In this document: positions 31,495 through 38,896 of the stretch, piece by piece
How the letters are laid out: every line of letters begins with the position of its first letter
How positions within the stretch are numbered: the stretch's first letter is position 1
From: Pseudanabaena sp. lw0831
GTDB taxonomy: Bacteria; Cyanobacteriota; Cyanobacteriia; Pseudanabaenales; Pseudanabaenaceae
NCBI RefSeq assembly: GCF_016584665.1
Contig: NZ_BBJB01000031.1
Span: forward strand, 1 to 40,732
Length of the DNA: 40,732 bases
Reading direction: 5' to 3'
Notes under the pieces: model-generated
Told to the model about the DNA's origin: nothing
What the model saw: only the letters and a program-made list of their open reading frames with translations
Databases searched by the model: none
Program-made: the position numbers and the translations under genes

Positions 31495-34400
31495 TTAAAA
31501 CCCTGTTCTAGACGATGTATGCGGCACTGTAAAATAGATTGTCGCACCTTTTTCGACAAATCCCTCAGCCCAGACCTTTCCACCATGTCGATGGATCGCT
31601 CTCTGTACGCTTGCCAGCCCGATGCCAGTGCCTGCAAACTCATTAGTGTTATGTAGACGTTGGAAGACTCCAAATAGCATTTTAGCAAATGCCATATCAA
31701 ATCCTGCACCATCATCACGGATAAAATAGGTTAATTGATCTTCCTGATGCATTACGCCAAATTCAATGCGCGATGTTGCGTGATGGCTGGTGAATTTCCA
31801 AGCATTTTGGACTAAGTTCCCGATCACAACTCGCATCAAGGTGAGATCGGCTGATACAAATATGTTCGGGAGGATGACTACTTCTACCTTTCTTTCAGGC
31901 TCTAATGCTTGTAATTCACTTACTTGTTCTTCAACTAATGCACTTAGGTTAACATAGCTATACTGCATTTCCGATCGCGACACGCGGGAGAGACGTAACA
32001 GGTCATCAATTAACATTCCCATGCGTTTAATATTGCGGCGGATGTGCTCGAAGTAGTCACGACCGTCATCGTCTAATTTGTCATTATAATCTTCCATTAA
32101 TGCATTGCTATAGCCATCGATCGCTCTGAGGGGAGAGCGGAGATCGTGGGAAACAGAATAAGCAAAGGCTTCTAACTCTTGGTTGGAGGATTGCAACTGA
32201 GCAGTGGTTTGCAAGATTTGAGATTCGGCCTGTTTGCGATCGGTAATGTCAAAGTTAACCCCAACCATACGCTGCACTTCACCCTGTGCGTCGCGCTGTA
32301 CTATTGCATAGCCTTGGATAAAGCGAATTTTTCCGTCGGGATGTACGACCCGAAATTCAGGATCGTAGTCTTTTTCACCTGTTAGTGCTTGTTGAATCGC
32401 CAATTCAGTCACGTTACGATCGTCTGGATGTAAGCTGTTTGACCAAGCTTCATAGATGCTCGTGAACTGATTGGGTGTGATGCCATACATCTCATACATG
32501 CGGTCATCCCAAGTGAGGATATTTTGAATGACATCCCAGTCCCAAATGCCGATCGCTGCTGACTTTGCTGCTAGGGTGAGGCGAGTAGAGAGGTTTCGCA
32601 GTTCTTCTTCTTGTTGCTTGCGATCGCTAATATCAGTACAAGAGCCGATATATCCCAAGAACTCACCATCGGCATCAAATCGGGGTATTCCCGTATCTAG
32701 CAGCCAGCGATACTCACCATCAAATCTTCTGAGACGATATTCCATCTCAAAAGATTGACGCATCTCAAAGGAAGTCGTATAGACATCTAAACAAAATTGC
32801 AAATCGTCAGGATGAACGCCTTCAGCCCAGCCATTTCCAAATTCCTGCTCCATCGTCCGCCCTGTAAAGTCTAGCCAAGTTTTATTAAAGTGGAAACAAA
32901 GTGTATCTAAGCCCGACAGCCAAATCAACACAGGAGCATTATCTGCCAAATAGCGAAATCTGGCTTCACTTTCTTGAATAGCTAACTCAGCCTGTTTGCG
33001 ATCGCTGATATCGCGCACAATTGCCAAAACCTCTTGGTCGTTAATGGCTACGATCCGAATCTCTTCATAAACCATGCGATCGCGTTTGCGAAATTGATGC
33101 TCGTAAATCTGCAATTCCTTTGTGAGTGTTGCCTGCTCGATAATTTGTAACTGAGTCTGCAACAACTCTTGGGGCAGAACTTCTGAAATATGCTTCTCGA
33201 CGGGTATAAAATTATCTGCTCGTATTCCCGGCCTAATGTATTCCGCACAAGTGCCATCGCGCCTCAGTCGCAATAACAGGTCGGGAATCGCCTCTAAAGT
33301 GGCGCGATTGGTGGCTTCGCTCGCCTTTAGCGCCGCAGTTCGTTGCTCTACTTTTATTTCTAATTCCTGATTGAGCTGCTGTAGGGCCGCTTCGGCTTGT
33401 TTGCGATCGCTGATATCCCTCGCGATCGTAGAGAAATGGCTGATAAAACCATCTTTCTGGCGATGGCACACGATGGTCTGTAGGACAGGAAACTCGCTTC
33501 CATCCCGTCGTCGGAATCGGGTTTCTCCTGCCCAAAACCCCTGCTGTAAGCACTGGGGAATCGCTTCTCGCAAAATAAAATCAGCCATTTCGGGCGAATG
33601 ATAGTCGGTATTATGGGTCTGAGAAACGTCTTCGTTTAGGGCAATGCCTAATAGCGCTCTTCCTGCCTGATTGAAATAGGTGATTTTTCCTGTGAAATCT
33701 ATAGAGGCAATGATATCCCTTGCAGCTTCTAGGATATCCAGACGGTGCTGGGCTTGTTCTTCGGTAGCTTTGCGATCGCTAATATCCGTAATCGTCCCGA
33801 CATAGCCAATGATTTCGCCCATCGCATCTCGTTCAGCCTGCGACTGACCAAGTGCCCAAGTAACTTGCTCTAAGTCATTTAGAAATCGATATTCTAAATA
33901 AAAAGGTCGGTTAGCTTGCACAGACTCATTCCATTCTGCCGAGACTAGTTCGCGATCGCTAGGATGGATACCACTGATCCAGCCAAAGCCTGCGGCATCA
34001 GAGGCGCTGAGTCCCGCAATCTGACACCAGCACTCATTTACATAGAGACAGTTGCCTTCAGTATCCGTACGAAAAATTCCGACAGGGGCAGCAGCAGCCA
34101 AAGAGGTAAATCTTTGTTCGCTCAGTTTAAGTTCTAACTCACGACGTTTTACCTCTCTAAGATCTCTCCCTTCAGGAATCAATAACACGATTTGTCCAGA
34201 TTCATCAAAGATGGGGCGCAATGAGAAGTCAATAGGGAAAATCGTTTGATTTGTTCCTAAAACCTCAACTTCATAGCGCACAAATTCACCCTTGGCAGCA
34301 CGGGCGATCGCTTGTCGCAACTGTAGTTGTGCCTCTGGCAAACCCTGCCACCAATGTGTTTCCCAAAAGGGTTTCCCCACGACATCTTCAAGCTCTACCC

Positions 34401-36078
34401 CAGCCACCGTTAGCCAAGCTGGATTAGCTTCTAGCAAAATCCCTGCGGGTGACAACAGACCGATAAGTTGGAACATATTGTCAAAAATGGCGCGAAATTT
34501 TTGTTCGCTCTCCCTGAGAGCAGTTTCAGCGCGTTGCCGCTCTGCTTGTTCGATTTGGGCTTGCTCACGGGCGGCAGCTTGCTGGATCGCGATCGCAATC
34601 TGTACTGCTATCTCATCTAATAAGATCAAATCCGCATCTTCCCACACTCGATAATCGTCACACTGATGTCCAATCAACAATCCCCATAATTTTCCTGAGA
34701 CATGAATAGGAACAACAAGATTGGACTTAACCTGATATGCCTCTGGCATCTCAACATAACAGTTGGGATAATTGGTCTGATGGATATTGGAGATCGCGCT
34801 TGTGCGACCTTCGCCATACCTTAGAGCAATATCCCCACGAAAACAGGGATCGTCAATGGCATCATGCAATGATGCTCGCCAACCAGTGCCCACCGACTCA
34901 GAGACAATCACACCGCTCCCATCGGGCTGAAACTGCCAAATTAACATGCGATCGCAACCAAGGAACGATCTCAGTTCTTGGACTGCGGCATTGAGGATTT
35001 CTGGCAAACTAAATAAAGCCGCAATACCTGTTGAAATCTTGGCGATCAACTGCTCCCGCTCGAACTTAGCATGGAGGTCAGCCGTGCGTTGCTCGACTTG
35101 ATGCTCTAGTTCAGCATTGTAATTTTCCAGCAGTTTTATTTTCTCTGCCTCTAGCTGCGAAACCTTTTGCTCCAAAATCTTGGATAGGGTATATAGCTCC
35201 AATGGATTGAGTGCATTTAACAAACTGGTCTGAGTCACAACACCCAATAGTTCTCCCCGATCGCCTGTCACAACCAAGCGGCGGATTGATCGCTGCTCCA
35301 TGATTTGCTGTACCACCATCAGGGTATCGTTTGGGTGTACCGCGAACACAGGTGCGCTCATCACCATCTGCACTTCCACGCGCTCTAATTGCAGCCCTAG
35401 GGATTGAAACTGAACAATATCGCGTTCAGTGATAATGCCCAAGGGGATTTGCAAGGGGTTACTCTCTAGATCGATTTGGGTTTCTACAATCAAGACTGAA
35501 CCCACTCGAAGATCTGCCATAGTTTGGGCGATCGCAAGCATCGATGTCGATGGCTCAGCACAGACTACATTTGCTGTCATCACCTCTGACACCAAACGCA
35601 AGCGCAATAAATCGACAGGTCGCGCCAGTTGTCGCAAGCTCTCGTGGGTAATCATGCCCAAAAGGCGATCGTCGCGATCTAAAACAGGCATATGGCGAAT
35701 GCGGCGCTGCTGAAGCATATTCACCGCCGAAAACAGATCGGTAAAGTCAGCTTCTCGCAACGTGACCACAGGCGATGCCATCACCTCGCTCAAGGTCACA
35801 GTGTCAAGCGATCGCTGCTGGGCGCTGAGACGCACCACATCGCGTTCGGTCATAATGCCGACAACTTTTTCCCCTTCCATCACCAATACACAACTCGATC
35901 TTGCTTCGAGGTGGACGTTATCTGAGTCTCCTGTATGGTCGGCGGCGCAGATCGTCCTTGTCTCGCTCATTTTAGCGATCGCCTCCATCACAGTAGTTTC
36001 GGCAGTAACCACCAAAGGATTACGCACGATTGCCGATTTTAGTTCGGTTTGAGTGAGTGTCGTTGTGGGTTTAGACAT
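31495..36078 (-). CDS. Giant histidine kinase: four CBS, DXCF cyanobacteriochrome GAF, six PAS, phytochrome-type kinase
   Basis: 1527 residues. Four CBS domains (about 14-85, 96-150, 165-225, 236-290; each with GIMTERDVV or a similar motif) make two Bateman modules, usual binders of adenosyl ligands. A helix leads to a GAF (about 340-500) with DPCF (C412) and canonical C440 (NCYVEMPEAYQVKSNL), 28 residues apart, as in TePixJ-type DXCF cyanobacteriochromes. Six PAS domains follow (starts at about 527, 650, 780, 920, 1040, 1170). The kinase region has H1311 (SVSHDLRSPLRAIDG) and FGVFQRLHNTNEFAGTGIGL, the Cph1-like class that pairs with Rcp1 regulators. No membrane segment. It probably integrates energy charge, light and redox/oxygen signals. 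Confidence 0.92.
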   Translation of the reverse strand: MSKPTTTLTQTELKSAIVRNPLVVTAETTVMEAIAKMSETRTICAADHTGDSDNVHLEARSSCVLVMEGEKVVGIMTERDVVRLSAQQRSLDTVTLSEVMASPVVTLREADFTDLFSAVNMLQQRRIRHMPVLDRDDRLLGMITHESLRQLARPVDLLRLRLVSEVMTANVVCAEPSTSMLAIAQTMADLRVGSVLIVETQIDLESNPLQIPLGIITERDIVQFQSLGLQLERVEVQMVMSAPVFAVHPNDTLMVVQQIMEQRSIRRLVVTGDRGELLGVVTQTSLLNALNPLELYTLSKILEQKVSQLEAEKIKLLENYNAELEHQVEQRTADLHAKFEREQLIAKISTGIAALFSLPEILNAAVQELRSFLGCDRMLIWQFQPDGSGVIVSESVGTGWRASLHDAIDDPCFRGDIALRYGEGRTSAISNIHQTNYPNCYVEMPEAYQVKSNLVVPIHVSGKLWGLLIGHQCDDYRVWEDADLILLDEIAVQIAIAIQQAAAREQAQIEQAERQRAETALRESEQKFRAIFDNMFQLIGLLSPAGILLEANPAWLTVAGVELEDVVGKPFWETHWWQGLPEAQLQLRQAIARAAKGEFVRYEVEVLGTNQTIFPIDFSLRPIFDESGQIVLLIPEGRDLREVKRRELELKLSEQRFTSLAAAAPVGIFRTDTEGNCLYVNECWCQIAGLSASDAAGFGWISGIHPSDRELVSAEWNESVQANRPFYLEYRFLNDLEQVTWALGQSQAERDAMGEIIGYVGTITDISDRKATEEQAQHRLDILEAARDIIASIDFTGKITYFNQAGRALLGIALNEDVSQTHNTDYHSPEMADFILREAIPQCLQQGFWAGETRFRRRDGSEFPVLQTIVCHRQKDGFISHFSTIARDISDRKQAEAALQQLNQELEIKVEQRTAALKASEATNRATLEAIPDLLLRLRRDGTCAEYIRPGIRADNFIPVEKHISEVLPQELLQTQLQIIEQATLTKELQIYEHQFRKRDRMVYEEIRIVAINDQEVLAIVRDISDRKQAELAIQESEARFRYLADNAPVLIWLSGLDTLCFHFNKTWLDFTGRTMEQEFGNGWAEGVHPDDLQFCLDVYTTSFEMRQSFEMEYRLRRFDGEYRWLLDTGIPRFDADGEFLGYIGSCTDISDRKQQEEELRNLSTRLTLAAKSAAIGIWDWDVIQNILTWDDRMYEMYGITPNQFTSIYEAWSNSLHPDDRNVTELAIQQALTGEKDYDPEFRVVHPDGKIRFIQGYAIVQRDAQGEVQRMVGVNFDITDRKQAESQILQTTAQLQSSNQELEAFAYSVSHDLRSPLRAIDGYSNALMEDYNDKLDDDGRDYFEHIRRNIKRMGMLIDDLLRLSRVSRSEMQYSYVNLSALVEEQVSELQALEPERKVEVVILPNIFVSADLTLMRVVIGNLVQNAWKFTSHHATSRIEFGVMHQEDQLTYFIRDDGAGFDMAFAKMLFGVFQRLHNTNEFAGTGIGLASVQRAIHRHGGKVWAEGFVEKGATIYFTVPHTSSRTGF

Positions 36079-36146
36079 AACGGTTTGCGGCGTAGTGTGA
36101 ATAGAAATTACTTTCCGAAACGAACGGTAGATCTCTTTTTGTAGCG

Positions 36147-36177
36147 GTTTTCATTTTGCTGTAGGCAAAATGAAAAC
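36147..36177. repeat. 13-bp hairpin between the two large kinases
   Basis: GTTTTCATTTTGC, loop TGTAG, GCAAAATGAAAAC: perfect arms. It lies in the 131-bp gap between the RsbP-PAS kinase and the giant kinase (all minus strand). Not followed by a T-run; could be an RNA processing site within the operon. Confidence 0.65.
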
Positions 36178-36209
36178 TCCAAAACCTTACTGAAACTAAT
36201 TTTGGGCTT

Positions 36210-37970
36210 TCAAGGTGGATTGGGTAAGGTGAAGTAAAAAGTAGCTCCCTGTTCGATCGCTCCATCTGCCCAAATTTTGCCTCCATGACGATGAATTATT
36301 CTCTGGACTGTTGCCAAGCCAATCCCCGTGCCAGTGAATTCACTGGTGTTGTGTAATCGTTGAAATACTCCAAATAGTTTAGAGCTTTGCTCCATATTAA
36401 ACCCTGCACCGTCATCACGCATAAAATAAGTCGTTTGTGCTGACGGTTGATCTAGATTTTGGGCAATGCCAAAACTAATCTGAGCCGTAGGATGACGACT
36501 AGTAAATTTCCAAGCATTCTGTAAAAGATTCTCTAAGACTACGCGCATAAGGTTGAGATCGGCGTAGACCATGACATCTGGCACAACGATCAGCTCCACT
36601 ATTCTCTCTGGCTGCAAAGCTTGGATATCGTCAGAAATCTCTTGGACTAGTTTGCTAAGATTGACCTTGTCATAGCGCATTTCCGATCTAGATATCCGCG
36701 ATAGCAACAATAAGTCTTCGATCAGCGTTCCCATGCGATCGACGTTACGTTGAATGCGACTAAAGTAATCTTTGCAATCATCATCAAAGCGATCGCCATA
36801 GTCTTCAAGCAAGATTTGACTGAACCCATTGATCGCCCGTAATGGTGCGCGTAAGTCATGGGAAACAGAATAGGAAAAAGATTCTAGTTCATGGTTAGAT
36901 ACTTCTAGTTGAGCACTGGTTTTTCGTAGTTCGAGATTAGACATCGAGAGCTGGGCATTAGCCTCGATCAGTCTGTCTTCGGCTCGCTGTCGTTCTGCTA
37001 GCTCAGACTGTAACTGTTCCACTAAATTAGCTTGCTGGATGGCGATCGCAAGTTGATTTGCAATTTGCTGTACAAACTCAATCTCAATCTCCTGCCATTG
37101 TCTCGGTGCAGAACATTGATGAATGCATAGCAATCCCCATAAAAAAGCCTCTCCTTCGAGCAAAGGTACGACTAAGTTAGCTTGGATTTGAAATTGCTGC
37201 AAAAATTCTTTATGACATTCCGTTAGATCTGCATGACTAATATTATCAATTGCTTGAATACGTCCATGCAAATACAAATCGGCATATTTGTCAGCAAAAA
37301 TGCGATCGCCGATTTTAATAGCGAGTATCGAGTCAATATTGTCTTCGAGTGATTCATAGACAAATTCACCATCATTAAAATCAGCGTCAGGAGTAAATTT
37401 ATAAATGCCAACGCGATCTGCGCGAATAGACTTACGAATCTCCTCTGTCGCAATCTCAAAAACAGTAGGCAAATCGAGATGAAGCCTAATGCGGTTAGTA
37501 ATTTCTGCAATGAGGAGCGCTCGATCGTATTGCTGACGCAACGCAGTTTCTGCCTGCTGTTGAGCAATCTTAGCCACCTCTGCGGCTTTCTTTGCTTTCA
37601 AGATTTCATCTTCGTACTGAATGCGTTGAAGAATGGGAATAAAAATACAATCATAGACAAAATCTTCTCCCTCACAGCGCCTCGATGCATTGATCAACAT
37701 CGGGATATCATGACCTTCTTTCGCTCTCAATGAGAAATAGATCTCTTCGATTTTGCCATGTAGTTTTAAGAGTGGAAAGAAATGAGTTTGATAAAAAATA
37801 CGACTAGCGATCGGTAAAATCATTTCAAACTTTTTGCCACGAAGGCTATCAGTCTCATAACCTAGTAGTTGTGCCAGCGTGACATTAGCTAGCACAATCA
37901 AGCCATCGTCAGTAAACGAGAGAAACCCGCATGGGGCATTATTTAATACTTCGTCAATCTGTTGGCTCAC
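36210..37970 (-). CDS. Histidine kinase with RsbP-type PAS and CH-type bilin GAF
   Basis: 586 residues. N-terminal PAS about 5-115 reads LNNAPCGFLSF, then FFPLLKLHGKIEEIYFSL, the same pattern as the PAS of Bacillus subtilis RsbP (APCGFL, FFPLLKL, IEEIY, IPxLINA), the domain that responds to RsbQ. In RsbP it is followed by a coiled coil and a PP2C phosphatase; here a coiled coil (about 118-150) leads to a GAF (155-312) with C252-H253 in ECHKEFLQQFQIQANLVVPL, then HisKA H371 and HATPase ending near 575 (GVFQRLHNTSEFTGTGIGL). The rsbQ-like gene is immediately upstream on the same strand. I infer that the hydrolase controls this kinase through its PAS. Confidence 0.92.
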   Translation of the reverse strand: MSQQIDEVLNNAPCGFLSFTDDGLIVLANVTLAQLLGYETDSLRGKKFEMILPIASRIFYQTHFFPLLKLHGKIEEIYFSLRAKEGHDIPMLINASRRCEGEDFVYDCIFIPILQRIQYEDEILKAKKAAEVAKIAQQQAETALRQQYDRALLIAEITNRIRLHLDLPTVFEIATEEIRKSIRADRVGIYKFTPDADFNDGEFVYESLEDNIDSILAIKIGDRIFADKYADLYLHGRIQAIDNISHADLTECHKEFLQQFQIQANLVVPLLEGEAFLWGLLCIHQCSAPRQWQEIEIEFVQQIANQLAIAIQQANLVEQLQSELAERQRAEDRLIEANAQLSMSNLELRKTSAQLEVSNHELESFSYSVSHDLRAPLRAINGFSQILLEDYGDRFDDDCKDYFSRIQRNVDRMGTLIEDLLLLSRISRSEMRYDKVNLSKLVQEISDDIQALQPERIVELIVVPDVMVYADLNLMRVVLENLLQNAWKFTSRHPTAQISFGIAQNLDQPSAQTTYFMRDDGAGFNMEQSSKLFGVFQRLHNTSEFTGTGIGLATVQRIIHRHGGKIWADGAIEQGATFYFTLPNPP

Positions 37971-38005
37971 ATGAATGAATATAAGGGATTTTCAGAACTA
38001 GAGCA

Positions 38006-38041
38006 ATTATAGTTATAGTGCTATCTATTAGCGCTGTGTAA
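38006..38041 (-). promoter_or_regulatory. Possible internal promoter before the RsbP-PAS kinase
   Basis: On the minus strand TTACAC (38036-38041) and TATAAC (38012-38017) are 18 bp apart, and a second TATAAT (38006-38011) follows. It lies in the 99-bp rsbQ-kinase gap. A weak hairpin overlaps the rsbQ end. This could allow kinase expression separate from rsbQ, or be chance in AT-rich DNA. Confidence 0.25.
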
Positions 38042-38069
38042 TGATATGACGAGGAGCATATCGTCGGAG

Positions 38070-38867
38070 CTATAGGTATTCTTTGATCTGCTCGATTACC
38101 TCATCAGGATGACTCATATGTGGACAATGCCCTGTTGCCTTCATGAATTTCAAAGTGCTTTTAGGCAGGTGTCGATGCATATATTCTCCAACTTCGATAG
38201 GCGCGATCGCATCTTCAGCACATTGTAAAATTAGAGACGGCACTGTAACTTTGGGTAGATCATCTCGATTGTCAGAATAAAAAGTCGCTCTAGCAAAGTG
38301 ATTGGCAATCACAGGATCGGTCGAACAAAAGCTCGTCTCTAACTCTTGTGTTAGTTCAGGGCGATCGGCATTTTTCATAATCACAGGTGCCAAGAAGTTC
38401 GCCCAACCGATATAATTTTTTTCCATGATATCCAGTAAGTCTTCAATATCTTTGCGCTCAAATCCACCAAAGTAGTTAGGCAAATCGTTGATATAGCAGG
38501 GCGATGGACCTATCAAAACCAATCGCTCAAATAAGTGTGCCGCTTGAATAGATGCAAGAATTCCAACAATACCACTGACAGAATGCCCCACAAAAATCAC
38601 ATCCTTGAGCGCAAGTGACTCACAGATCTCGAGAATATCCTGAACATATCCATTTAGTTCTGAGTAACGTTCTGGACTGTAGGCTTGCAAATCTGACTTG
38701 CCTGAACCCACATAATCAAAAAGAATGATTTTATAATTAGCCGCAAACTCAGGGGTGATAAATCGCCACATATTTTGATCGCAGCCAAATCCATGCGCAA
38801 GGAGCATTGGCCGATCGCCTTCGCCAAAGATCCTTACATTGTTTCTTACCAGAATATTTTGATTCAT
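38070..38867 (-). CDS. rsbQ: RsbQ-like alpha/beta hydrolase
   Basis: 265 residues, nearly the length of Bacillus RsbQ (269). Matches: LLAHGFGCDQNMWR, KIILFDYVGSGKSDLQAYSP, IFVGHSVSG (S96), LVLIGPSPCYIND, EKNYIGWANFLAPV, FCSTDPVIANHFARATFYSD, SLILQCAEDAIAP (D219), GHCPHMSHPDE (H247). All three triad residues sit at the RsbQ positions. RsbQ and the plant receptors KAI2/D14 are hydrolases that sense small hydrophobic ligands; in Bacillus RsbQ activates RsbP in energy stress. Here the next gene has the RsbP-like PAS. AGGAGA lies 6 nt before the ATG, and the preceding kinase ends 29 bp upstream, so the three genes form an operon. Confidence 0.93.
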   Translation of the reverse strand: MNQNILVRNNVRIFGEGDRPMLLAHGFGCDQNMWRFITPEFAANYKIILFDYVGSGKSDLQAYSPERYSELNGYVQDILEICESLALKDVIFVGHSVSGIVGILASIQAAHLFERLVLIGPSPCYINDLPNYFGGFERKDIEDLLDIMEKNYIGWANFLAPVIMKNADRPELTQELETSFCSTDPVIANHFARATFYSDNRDDLPKVTVPSLILQCAEDAIAPIEVGEYMHRHLPKSTLKFMKATGHCPHMSHPDEVIEQIKEYL

Positions 38868-38896
38868 CTTTGGTCTCCTAGCTTAACTATGCACAA

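Noticed and set aside
36210-37970. Second (DXCF) cysteine in the GAF of the RsbP-PAS kinase
   Set aside because: The position reads DRIF; only the canonical C252 is present. The same holds for the 28006-31065 GAF (DHTF).
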